Shown one piece after another: positions 26,209-34,335 of a stretch of 64,000 nt of DNA. The notes under the pieces were generated by a model. It was not told the DNA's origin. It was given only the letters and a program-made list of their open reading frames with translations, and searched no databases. Numbering within the stretch: position 1 is the first letter of the stretch; every line of letters starts with the position of its first letter. The DNA comes from Acidobacteriota bacterium (GTDB lineage Bacteria; Acidobacteriota; Terriglobia; Terriglobales; Acidobacteriaceae), in contig JAFDVQ010000011.1 of the NCBI GenBank assembly GCA_018268915.1, positions 186,001-250,000 of the forward strand. The letters run 5' to 3'. Position numbers and translations under genes: made by a program.

Positions 26209-26607
26209 TTATTGCGCGGCGGCGCCACGGCGCATGAGGAGTATCGCCACGAAGGCTCCGGCGAAGACGTCGAAGGACATGCAGAAGCTCGGCCACCAGG
26301 CGGGGACGCCGGGGTTTTGGATAAGCTTGTGGTGGAAGAAATCGAAGATGCCGTGTCCAGCGAGAGCAGCGGCTACAATCCAGAAGCTTGTTTTGAATCC
26401 AATGACAGCGAGGACGATGAATATGGTAGCTGCGGCACACTCCTCGAAGAGGACGGATTTCGTTGCGCCCATGGTTGCAAAGAGGATGTAGTAGTGGGCG
26501 ACGATGATGACTACCGTTGAATAAAAAACGCGGCCGCGATCAAAGCCGGTGAGCATGGCGAATATGCAGACGGCCAGTGCGAGGACGATGCCGATCAGGT
26601 ATTCCAT
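26209..26607 (-). CDS. Small polytopic membrane protein
   Basis: 132 residues from an ATG with GGAGG seven bases upstream (the longer frame upstream has no such signal). Four or five hydrophobic segments are visible (LIGIVLALAVCIFAMLTGF, YSTVVIIVAHYYILFATMG, TIFIVLAVIGFKTSFWIVA, SFDVFAGAFVAILLM). A HGIFDFFHHKL segment with three His residues lies before the last helix. No family function can be named. A short hairpin repeat separates it from the next membrane protein upstream. Confidence 0.72.
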   Translation of the reverse strand: MEYLIGIVLALAVCIFAMLTGFDRGRVFYSTVVIIVAHYYILFATMGATKSVLFEECAAATIFIVLAVIGFKTSFWIVAAALAGHGIFDFFHHKLIQNPGVPAWWPSFCMSFDVFAGAFVAILLMRRGAAAQ

Positions 26608-26638
26608 CGAGCGCCTCCAGGTTTGAGTGAAAACACAA

Positions 26639-26671
26639 CCCACCTCTCAGAAGCGAGACGCGGGGCACCCA
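26639..26671. repeat. GGGGCACCC hairpin repeat unit
   Basis: CCCACC, a TCTC/GAGA mini-stem around AGAAGC, then GCGGGGCACCCA. It is the left-most member of the dispersed family in this window, located between two membrane-protein genes. Confidence 0.65.
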
Positions 26672-26674
26672 CAT

Positions 26675-27322
26675 TCAGGTTGTTGCAGGAAGCGGCTTCG
26701 ACGACACGAGGCGCGCGATTAGATTGAAGAGGATGGGTCGGAGCAGGTAGAGGATGATGATAAAGAACATCACTTGGAGACTCTCTCCGAATGCCCACAT
26801 GCCGGAAGAGGCGTTCTGGGTGGCGATGATTTGAGCGGTTGAGACGCCGGTGGTGATGGATTCGTAGCGGATTGTCAGGTTGCGCTTGAGAATCATGATC
26901 TGCCAACTGAGCTCCCAGACGAGGTAGAGGCAGAGAAGTTCGTAGCTGATGCGGAGGTACCATTTCATGCTGCAAAGGAAGCGCGAGTAGCGGTCGGATT
27001 CTGAGGGGGCACGGTCGTTGAGCACGGAGAGAATGGCGAATCCAAGAGGCCCTAGTGCCGCCAAAAGCAGCCATAGACTTGATTGGCTTTTGGAACGGAT
27101 TACGAGAAAGCTGCCCAAGAGATAAAGCGCGAGGACCGTCGCGAACATTCCGAACATGATCAGGCCCTTGAGCTGGCTGAGCAGGTGCCAGTTGCGGGTG
27201 TAATTCGGGTGGCCGGCTGCGATTTCAGGGTTGATGAGACTGAACAGGAGTCCACCAGCCAGCATCACTGCGGGGATCAGCAGGAGCAGGAGAAGCGCGA
27301 GGAGCAATTGCTTCTTGATCAT
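26675..27322 (-). CDS. Polytopic membrane protein
   Basis: 215 residues. It starts MIKKQLLLALLLLLLIPAV with a signal-anchor-like first helix, followed by about five further hydrophobic segments (for example LIMFGMFATVLALYLLGSF, LWLLLAALGPLGFAILSVL and VMFFIIILYLLRPILF). The loop ILKRNLTIRYESITTG lies between the later helices. No family is recognised. Same strand as the small membrane protein at 26209, so they may be co-transcribed, with a hairpin repeat between them. Confidence 0.7.
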   Translation of the reverse strand: MIKKQLLLALLLLLLIPAVMLAGGLLFSLINPEIAAGHPNYTRNWHLLSQLKGLIMFGMFATVLALYLLGSFLVIRSKSQSSLWLLLAALGPLGFAILSVLNDRAPSESDRYSRFLCSMKWYLRISYELLCLYLVWELSWQIMILKRNLTIRYESITTGVSTAQIIATQNASSGMWAFGESLQVMFFIIILYLLRPILFNLIARLVSSKPLPATT

Positions 27323-27482
27323 GCGTGGCTTTCTTACAGAGGAGTTGATCTACTTTACATCGTAAAGTGAAAGATTTCCAGAAATATCTGCTGGGTCAGT
27401 GGTCGTAAGAGGAAGCCGCGCGGGGTTGCTTTGCCGGGCTGGAACCAATAGGTTGGTGACATCCCGAGTTCAGGAGAATCCT

Positions 27483-29138
27483 GTGAATCTGCTTCCTTTC
27501 CGGTTGGCTGCTGTTGGTTGTGGCGTGACGCTGATGTTGAGTCTGGCTGGGTCGCGATTCATAGCGGCGCAAGAGGCGAATGGTGGTGACAAGGTTGATC
27601 TGGGCGCGTTGACCGAGATCAAGAATGAGGCGTTCAACCGTTCGCAGGTGATGGAGAACCTGTTCTACATCTCCGAGGTGTACGGGCCGCGAGTGAATAA
27701 CAGCCGGAATCATCGGGCGGCGGCTGAATGGGCGATGAAGCAGTTGAAGGATTGGGGTTTGCAGAATGTTCATCTCGAGAAGTGGGGGCCGTTTGGCGAC
27801 GGGTGGCAGATCAAGAAGTATTACGGCGCGCTGGAGTCGCCGGCATATGCGTCGCTGATCGGGTTTCCCCTGGCGTGGACGCCGGGGACGAACGGGCCAG
27901 TGACAGCGGAGGCGGTGCTGGCGCCGTTGCACTCGCAGGAGGATTTCGCGAAGTACAAAGGCAAGCTGAAGGGGAAGATCGTGCTGATCTTCGATCCGCG
28001 GGAGCTGGCGCTGCACACGGAGGCGGAGGCGAAGAGGCTGACAGATGAAGAAGTGGCGGCTCGGACGAAGACGCCAGATCCATCGCGGATGGGCTTCTTT
28101 CCCAGGCGGCCGGGAGCTGCCGCTCCGAGGCCGGGCGAGTACACACCTTCGACTTTGTCGACTGCGGCGCCAACCGGACGGGTGCTGCGCAACCAGGTGA
28201 ATGCGTTTTTGAAAGAAGAGGGCGTGGCAGTGGCGCTGACGCCGGGATACAACGGCGACGGCGGGACCATCTTTGCGTCGTATGGCGGATCGCAGGATCC
28301 GAAAGACCCGACCGGGCCGCCGATGGCGGCGATTACGCCGGAGCAGTACAACCGGATCTGCAGGCTGCTGCAGCATGGCATTACGCCGAAGCTGACGTTC
28401 GATATCGAAACCGAATACCAGAAGGAAGACCAGATGGGCTTCAACGTGATCGGAGAAATCCCGGGTACGAGCAAGGCTGATGAGATCGTGATGGTTGGTG
28501 GGCACTTCGACAGCTGGCAGGGCGGAACAGGCGCGACGGACAACGGCACGGGTTCTTCGGTGGCGATGGAGGCGGTGCGAATTCTGGCGACGCTGAAGAA
28601 GCCGATGGCGCGGACGGTTCGCGTGGCGTTGTGGGGCGGCGAAGAAGAAGGGCTGTACGGATCACTGGCATATGTGCAGCAGCACTTCGCTCCGCGCGAC
28701 ACGATGAAGAAGACTTCGGAGTACGACAAGCTGGATGTGTATTTCAACGACGACTCGGGGTCGGGGAAGTTCCGTGCGGTGTCGGCGCTGGGGAATGCGC
28801 AGTTGGCTTCGATTTTCGAGTCGTGGATTTCGCCGATCAAGGACCTGGGAATAGATTCTGTTGTCGGTCTGACGGCGGGGCCGCAGAAGGAGCCGGGCGG
28901 GACGGATTCGACGAGCTTCTCGTGGATCGGACTCGATGGTGTGGGGTTCATGCAGGATCCGCTGGAGTACGGAACCCGGACGCATCACTCCAACATGGAT
29001 CTATACGACCGCGTGCAGAAGGGCGATGTGATGCAGGGAGCGATGATTGAGGCGTGGTTTGCGTATAACGCGGCGACGCGAGCGGAGATGCTGCCGCGGA
29101 TCGAAACACCTCAGCCTGCAGCAGGAAAAAAGGAGTGA
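27483..29138 (+). CDS. Exported M28-family zinc aminopeptidase
   Basis: 551 residues from a GTG with CAGGAG upstream; the frame is open further left but lacks a signal. A signal peptide (about 1-25) is followed by the N-terminal peptidase lobe, a PA-like insert (about 95-260, with GKLKGKIVLIFD), and the M28 core. Zinc ligands are visible: GGHFDSW (His), GATDNGTGSS (Asp), WGGEEEGLYGS (catalytic Glu and ligand Glu), FNDDSGSG (Asp) and TRTHHSNMD (His). By family it is a periplasmic or secreted di-zinc aminopeptidase or carboxypeptidase. It precedes an S53 peptidase, so the two may feed on peptides together. Confidence 0.93.
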   Translation: MNLLPFRLAAVGCGVTLMLSLAGSRFIAAQEANGGDKVDLGALTEIKNEAFNRSQVMENLFYISEVYGPRVNNSRNHRAAAEWAMKQLKDWGLQNVHLEKWGPFGDGWQIKKYYGALESPAYASLIGFPLAWTPGTNGPVTAEAVLAPLHSQEDFAKYKGKLKGKIVLIFDPRELALHTEAEAKRLTDEEVAARTKTPDPSRMGFFPRRPGAAAPRPGEYTPSTLSTAAPTGRVLRNQVNAFLKEEGVAVALTPGYNGDGGTIFASYGGSQDPKDPTGPPMAAITPEQYNRICRLLQHGITPKLTFDIETEYQKEDQMGFNVIGEIPGTSKADEIVMVGGHFDSWQGGTGATDNGTGSSVAMEAVRILATLKKPMARTVRVALWGGEEEGLYGSLAYVQQHFAPRDTMKKTSEYDKLDVYFNDDSGSGKFRAVSALGNAQLASIFESWISPIKDLGIDSVVGLTAGPQKEPGGTDSTSFSWIGLDGVGFMQDPLEYGTRTHHSNMDLYDRVQKGDVMQGAMIEAWFAYNAATRAEMLPRIETPQPAAGKKE

Positions 29139-29296
29139 GCGGATCGCAGCAAGACCAGGAGTGGCGGGGATGACCACGCCTTCGAGTAGGTCAAAAAATT
29201 CAGAATTCCTTGGACAGTTCACAGCATGTATCAGAGAATACCGACACGCAAGCTATTGCAATCCCATCTTCCCCGACGACTTAAAAGGAGACCAGA

Positions 29297-31249
29297 GTGA
29301 TTTCGAACCCCGGGAGATTTGCGCTTACACTGCTCACATTGCTGCAAACGGCAGTCTTCGCTGGCAGCGCCCAAAATGTCTTGACGCATCACGTGCGCCA
29401 GGCGACTCGAGATGGTAGCGCGCCGACGGTAGGCCACATGGCTGCGACGCAATCCATGCGGCTGGTCGTTACGCTTCCGCTCAGGAATGAAAATGAGTTG
29501 GATCGCGCGCTGGAAGATATCTACAACCCGAACAGTCCGAACTTCCGCCACTTCCTCACCGTCGAGCAGTTCACGGAACAATTCGGTCCAACCAAGGAAG
29601 ACTACGATGCGGCGCTGGATTTTGCACGATCCAATGGCTTGAAAGTAGTGGGCACTTCGCGGAATCGACTGAACATTGACATGGTAGGAAACGTCAGCCA
29701 GATTGAGAATGCATTTCACGTCAAGTTGAACGAGTACAAGCATCCCAGCGAAGGGCGCAACTTTCATGCTCCAGACCGAGAGCCAACAGTGAATCTTCCA
29801 TTCTCGCTCTGGCATGTTTCTGGTCTCGACAACTTCTCAATTCCGAAGCCAGCGGGATTGAATAAGCGGAGCACCCCCAAAAACTCTGCCACGGTAGGTT
29901 CCGGTCCTTCCGCTTCTTTTTTGGGTAGTGACATGAGAGCTGCTTACTATGGCGGCACCCTTACTGGAGCTGGCCAGTCTGTGGCTTTGTTTGAGTTTGA
30001 GGGAGCCAACCTGGCAGATTTGAGCACCTACTACACGAACGTGCACCAGACTAACAGCGTTCCCGTTACGTTGAAGTCGACCGATGGGACCAGCACGAGT
30101 TGCTCGGCTTCTGCAGGTTGCGACGACACCGAACAGATTCTGGACATGACGCAGGCTCTTGGCATGGCGCCGGGACTCGCGCATCTGATGGTGTACGTCG
30201 GGTCCACGGACGCATCGATTCTGAATGCGATGGCTACCGACTCGATTCGAAGCGCACAGATCGGATGTTCATGGGCGTGGAGACCGGCGGATCCCAGTAC
30301 CGACGATCCTTACTTCAAGGAGTTTGCGGCGCAGGGTCAGAATTTCTTCGTTGCAGCCGGAGACTCGGGAAAATGGCCGACGCGGAAGAGCCCGTACTAC
30401 TTTCCGGCGGATGACGCGTACACGACCTCGGTGGGGGGGACCGATCTGGTGACCAGCTCCGCGGGTGGACCGTGGGCGTCAGAGACTGCATGGGCTGATG
30501 GCGGAGGCGGCATTACACCGGACAGCATCGCGATTCCGTCGTGGCAGATTGCGACGGCGAACAGCTGTTCAAACTGCTCAAAGACATTGCGCAATGCGCC
30601 GGATGTTTCGGCGAATGCGAACTACACCTTCTACGTTTGCGCCGACCAGAAGGCTTGCACCGCAAATCTGTATGGCGGAACCAGCTTTGCCGCGCCGATG
30701 TGGGCGGGGTACCTGGCGCTGGTGAACCAGCAGGCAGTGAGCTCGACGGGGAAGGCAGTCGGCTTCATCAATCCCACGCTGTATTCGACAGGAAACAGTT
30801 CTGCATACGATACGAATTTCCATGACATCACGAGCGGCAGCAATGGCTACTCGGCGGTGACCGGGTACGATCTGGCGACGGGTTGGGGCAGCCCTAACGG
30901 CAGCGCGCTAATCACGACGCTGATCGGGGGCGGCTCAGGTGGAGGCGGCACAGCCGACTTCTCCATCGCCGCGGCTCCATCGTCGCTGACGATCAGCCGA
31001 GGAGGTTCGGGGACGTCGACGATCACGGTGAGCGACACCGGAGGCAACAGCACGGTGGCGTTGTCGGCATCGGGCCAGGGCAAGGGAGCGACAGTGAGCT
31101 TCAGCCCGTCTTCGCTGGGAACCAGCGGGACATCCACGATGACGATCAAGACTGCCCACAATGCAACGACGGGCACATTCACGATCACTGTCACGGGAAA
31201 GAGCGGGTCGGCCACGCACACCAGCTCGGTGACACTGACGGTGAGATAA
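29297..31249 (+). CDS. Secreted S53 (kumamolisin-type) serine-carboxyl peptidase
   Basis: 650 residues from GTG with AAGGAG upstream. Signal peptide (about 1-25), activation prodomain (about 40-185: LRNENELDRALEDIYNPNSP, HFLTVEQF), and catalytic domain (about 200-550). The Glu279/Asp283 pair lies in DDTEQILD, the nucleophile Ser463 in GGTSFAAPMW, and the calcium loop near GYDLATGWGSPNG. A C-terminal Ser/Thr/Gly-rich Ig-like repeat (about 560-650) probably binds the surface or substrate. S53 enzymes work at acidic pH, fitting an acid-soil habitat. A short bidirectional terminator follows. Confidence 0.93.
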   Translation: MISNPGRFALTLLTLLQTAVFAGSAQNVLTHHVRQATRDGSAPTVGHMAATQSMRLVVTLPLRNENELDRALEDIYNPNSPNFRHFLTVEQFTEQFGPTKEDYDAALDFARSNGLKVVGTSRNRLNIDMVGNVSQIENAFHVKLNEYKHPSEGRNFHAPDREPTVNLPFSLWHVSGLDNFSIPKPAGLNKRSTPKNSATVGSGPSASFLGSDMRAAYYGGTLTGAGQSVALFEFEGANLADLSTYYTNVHQTNSVPVTLKSTDGTSTSCSASAGCDDTEQILDMTQALGMAPGLAHLMVYVGSTDASILNAMATDSIRSAQIGCSWAWRPADPSTDDPYFKEFAAQGQNFFVAAGDSGKWPTRKSPYYFPADDAYTTSVGGTDLVTSSAGGPWASETAWADGGGGITPDSIAIPSWQIATANSCSNCSKTLRNAPDVSANANYTFYVCADQKACTANLYGGTSFAAPMWAGYLALVNQQAVSSTGKAVGFINPTLYSTGNSSAYDTNFHDITSGSNGYSAVTGYDLATGWGSPNGSALITTLIGGGSGGGGTADFSIAAAPSSLTISRGGSGTSTITVSDTGGNSTVALSASGQGKGATVSFSPSSLGTSGTSTMTIKTAHNATTGTFTITVTGKSGSATHTSSVTLTVR

Positions 31250-31272
31250 CAACAAGCAGCTTGTTTCAGAAC

Positions 31273-31300
31273 AACGCCCGGAGCAACCGATCCGGGCGTT
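31273..31300. terminator. Bidirectional hairpin between S53 peptidase and bacterioferritin
   Basis: AACGCCCGGA pairs with TCCGGGCGTT, a perfect 10-bp stem with an 8-base loop, between two convergent genes. T tracts on both sides are short. Confidence 0.65.
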
Positions 31301-31319
31301 GCTGTCTGAATTGAGCGAG

Positions 31320-31790
31320 TCAGCCTTCTTCAGTTTGTGTGATCAGGTAGCGCTCGTACCCGATCTCGCGGATCTGGTGGACTTGTGCTTCAAGCCAGTC
31401 GACGTGGCCTTCTTCATCTTTCAGCAGCCTGACGAACAAGTCTCGCGAACCGTTGTCGCCGTTTTCAACGCAGACACGGATGGACTCGTTGTAGGAAGCC
31501 ACGGCTCCGTGCTCCAGGCTGAGATCCGACTCGATCATGTCTTTGACTGATTTGCCAATGGTCAGAGACATGGGTTCCATGCTCGGCGTTCCGTCGAGAA
31601 AGAGGATCCGCTCCATGAGCATTTCAGCGTGTTTCATTTCATCGATGGATTGTTTTTTGATGTACTTCGAATACTTCTTGTAGCCCCAGTTCTCCGACAT
31701 CTCGGCGTGCAGGAAGTACTGGTTGATGGCGGTCAGTTCGTCGCGCAACGCGCTGTTGAGATGTTCGAGGACCTTTGGATTTCCTTTCAT
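31320..31790 (-). CDS. bfr: Bacterioferritin
   Basis: 156 residues from the ATG at 31788-31790. All dinuclear ferroxidase ligands of bacterioferritin are present: Glu18, Glu51, His54, the Glu of LSLEHGAV and the Glu/His of KDEEGHVDW. Met52 in DEMKHAE is the heme ligand between subunits. It therefore should form a 24-mer storing iron, with heme at dimer interfaces, in the cytoplasm. It ends against the S53 peptidase gene at a shared hairpin. No iron-box-like operator was identified in the long spacer upstream. Confidence 0.95.
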   Translation of the reverse strand: MKGNPKVLEHLNSALRDELTAINQYFLHAEMSENWGYKKYSKYIKKQSIDEMKHAEMLMERILFLDGTPSMEPMSLTIGKSVKDMIESDLSLEHGAVASYNESIRVCVENGDNGSRDLFVRLLKDEEGHVDWLEAQVHQIREIGYERYLITQTEEG

Positions 31791-32563
31791 GTGGGCCCAT
31801 CCTTGCAAGGGGGTTAAAGCTCAATTGAGCTGGTTTGCCCTAGCCTACCACTGCCAGGCGTCCGTGGATTTTGATCCCGATGCAATGAAGACGCGGAGTT
31901 CGTAGATCTTTTCCCGCTAGCTGCGTTGGTGCGACGTTGCTCCTATCCCCCTCCCCCTATTTTCTGTAACCAAGAACTCTACTTTCTTGAGGTTAGCGAG
32001 CGGGGTGCTCTGCAAGAACTTCCTGTCATTGGACTTAGCTGTAGGTATCTCCAAAGGAAGCTACTTACGGGAACGACAACCTGACAACTGACGCCTCGTT
32101 TTCACCCGATCGAAGATTCGCCCGCTTGTCTTTTATCCACTCGTCGCGGGTACTGAGCTGAACTTGAATTACCGCGAAGGCGTGGCTCAGCCACTGGATG
32201 ATATCGGCGATGAGCCTGTGTTTGAATCCTGTCTGATTCAAGTATGACGAAAATGGGGAAATGATCTGCAAATCTGGTCGGGAATTTTCGGCCGATTTCA
32301 CCCAGTCGGTTGAAATCCGAGTTACGAACTTCGCAGTGATGAGTTCTTCGTCTCCGATGTCTCCAAAATCGGGAGACATGGGGCACCCGGCTCCCAAGAA
32401 GGAGTAGTTTTGATCCCACATCTCAGAAGCGAGATGTGGGTCAGGCGCGAGAGAACGAGTAGATCGAGTTTTCAGACATGTGGGTCATTCCCCGGTCCCC
32501 AAGTGCGAGGGACCGGGGGCACCCGGACTTATGGATGAAGTGAATCGAAGTAGGGAGGGTTGG
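31791..32563. other. 773-base intergenic region with hairpin repeat cluster
   Basis: No convincing gene. A 118-codon minus-strand frame (32065-32421) begins inside a repeat and lacks domain signals. Two copies of the common hairpin family, plus a related CCCACA...TGTGGG hairpin, occupy 32359-32527. The left part (31791-32060) should contain the bfr promoter but no clear box was seen. Confidence 0.6.
32359..32527. repeat. Cluster of three hairpin repeat units
   Basis: Unit 1 (32359-32390): GTCTCC...GGGAGAC then ATGGGGCACCCGG. Unit 2 (32415-32440): CCCACATCTC...GAGATGTGGG. Unit 3 (32491-32527): CCCCGGTCCC...GGGACCGGGG then GCACCCGG. Units 1 and 3 share the GGGCACCCGG tail but each has a different stem; unit 2 is a related CCCACA...TGTGGG hairpin without that tail. 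Confidence 0.7.
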
Positions 32564-34168
32564 CTAGTGGCCCATGGGGGCGGAGCCGGCTAGCTTCTTG
32601 GGGCGGTTCATGAGGAAGGGGAGAGGGACAAGCACTGCGGTTACGAAGACCATGACCCATATGACGTCGACGTAGGCGAGGAGGCGGGCCTGGAGCTGGG
32701 CCATGCCGTAGATCTGGGCTCCGGCGTGATAAGTGGCGTCGGGCATGGAAGAGCCGAGGTGACGCCACGCTCCGGCGAGTCCGTTGCGCATGTCTTCATA
32801 GGCTGGATTGCCGGGCGCGGTGTTGTGCATCAACAAGGCGAGATGTCGCTGGCTCTGTCGCGCGAGAAGAGTGGTGATGAAGCTGATTCCGACGGAGCCG
32901 CCGAGATTGCGCATGAGCGCGGTGAGTCCGCTGACCTCGTTGTATTTCTCCTGCGGGATGCCGGAGTAGCAGAGCGTGTTGATGGGGATAAAGAGGAAGG
33001 GGAGTCCGAGAACAATGTAGACGCGCCAGCTTACGGCGTGGCCGAAGCTAATGTTCTGGTTGATGGTGGTCATGCGCCAGAGGCCGAAGGTGGTGATGAC
33101 AAATCCGATGGAGACGAGCTTGCGCGCATCGAATTTTGGCGCGAGCGCTCCGGCGACGGGAAAGAGGAACATGAGGACGAGTCCGCCGGATGAAACGGCC
33201 ATGCCGGCGAGTCGGGCGGAGTAGCCCATGACCTCCTGCAGGAATTGCGGGATGAGGACAGTGGAGGAGTAGAGAGCCACGCCGACCATGAACATGACGA
33301 GTTGCGTCATGCCGACGTTGCGTTGAGCGAAGAGGCGCAGGTCGAGAACGGGGTGTTCGATGGTGAGTTCGCGCCAGAAGAAGAGCACGAGTCCGATGAT
33401 GGCGACTATGAAGAGCGTTGTAATGAAACGCGAGCCGAACCAGTCGTCTTCCTGGCCCTTGTCGAGCATTACCTGCACTGCTCCGATGGAGATGATGAGG
33501 AGGCCCAGGCCCCAGTAGTCGATGCCTTCTTTGCGCTTGCGGATTTCGGCGAGGTAGGGCGGATCTTCGACGAGCCGGTTAGAGAGGATGAGCGAGATGA
33601 TGCCGACCGGGATGTTCAGGAAGAAGATCCAGCGCCAAGAGTAGTTGTCGACGATCCAACCACCGACGGTTGGGCCGAGGACGGGCGCGGTGACGACGGC
33701 GACTCCATACATGGCGAAGGCCATGCTGCGTTTTTCTGGCGGGAAGGTGTCGGCGAGGATGGATTGCTCGCTGGGCTGGAGGCCTCCACCGGCTGCGCCT
33801 TGAAGGACGCGGAAGAAGACGAGCATGGGGAGCGAGAGGGCCATCCCGCAGAGCAAAGATGTAAGCGTGAAGAGAAAGACGCACGACATGTAGAAACGCT
33901 TGCGTCCGATGCGATTGGCGATCCAGCCGGAGATGGGCAGGACCATGGCATTGGCGACGAGATAGCTGGTGAGGACCCAGGTGGCTTCTTCGACGCTGGC
34001 GGAGAGATTGCCGCCGATGTGAGGCATGGCGACGTTGGCGATGGAGGTGTCGAGCGACTCCATGAAGGTGGCCAGCGTAACGGTGATGGCGATGGCCCAG
34101 GGGTTGGCTTTGGGGCGCCAGGTCTTGTGGAAGTCGGCGGATGCTGCGGTTGCGGCGGCGGCGGCCAC
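32564..34168 (-). CDS. DHA2-family MFS drug exporter (EmrB-like)
   Basis: 534 residues with 14 predicted transmembrane segments. Family motifs include ATFMESLDTSIANVAMPHIGG (about 35-55, motif D1), SGWIANRIGRKRFY (motif A) and APVLGPTVGGWIVDNYSW (motif C, antiporter signature). By family it is a proton-driven multidrug exporter pairing with an EmrA-type adaptor and TolC. No adaptor is adjacent; a matching EmrA and TolC pair is at 8264-10938. Upstream (34169-34335) is a divergent spacer containing a GGTCAG-type repeat. Confidence 0.92.
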   Translation of the reverse strand: MAAAAATAASADFHKTWRPKANPWAIAITVTLATFMESLDTSIANVAMPHIGGNLSASVEEATWVLTSYLVANAMVLPISGWIANRIGRKRFYMSCVFLFTLTSLLCGMALSLPMLVFFRVLQGAAGGGLQPSEQSILADTFPPEKRSMAFAMYGVAVVTAPVLGPTVGGWIVDNYSWRWIFFLNIPVGIISLILSNRLVEDPPYLAEIRKRKEGIDYWGLGLLIISIGAVQVMLDKGQEDDWFGSRFITTLFIVAIIGLVLFFWRELTIEHPVLDLRLFAQRNVGMTQLVMFMVGVALYSSTVLIPQFLQEVMGYSARLAGMAVSSGGLVLMFLFPVAGALAPKFDARKLVSIGFVITTFGLWRMTTINQNISFGHAVSWRVYIVLGLPFLFIPINTLCYSGIPQEKYNEVSGLTALMRNLGGSVGISFITTLLARQSQRHLALLMHNTAPGNPAYEDMRNGLAGAWRHLGSSMPDATYHAGAQIYGMAQLQARLLAYVDVIWVMVFVTAVLVPLPFLMNRPKKLAGSAPMGH

Positions 34169-34248
34169 AGGGGTCGTCCTTTCAGATTTTCTGCCGCCGT
34201 GGGGAGCGGATTGGTTCTGGGAGTGCTGGGATTAGATTACCGGAAAAG

Positions 34249-34278
34249 CAGTGGTCAGGGATCAGGGGTCAGTGATCA
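34249..34278. repeat. GGTCAG/GATCAG degenerate short repeat
   Basis: Reads AGTGGTCAGGGATCAGGGGTCAGTGATCA, alternating GGTCAG and GATCA motifs, in the divergent spacer between the DHA2 exporter and tsaB-rimI. Similar runs occur at 35617-35643 and 38890-38952. Confidence 0.6.
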
Positions 34279-34335
34279 AACGAGTAGATCAGGCTGGGGA
34301 ACTGGTATCAGGGGCTGTGTAATGCTGGGAGGGAG

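Noticed and set aside
27821..28951. 376-codon minus-strand frame inside the M28 peptidase gene
   Set aside because: Complete antisense overlap with a well-supported peptidase; the translated sequence is Ser/Pro-rich as expected for a shadow frame in GC-rich DNA.
32065..32421. 118-codon minus-strand frame between bfr and the DHA2 gene
   Set aside because: It starts inside a hairpin repeat and has no recognisable domain; treated as intergenic.
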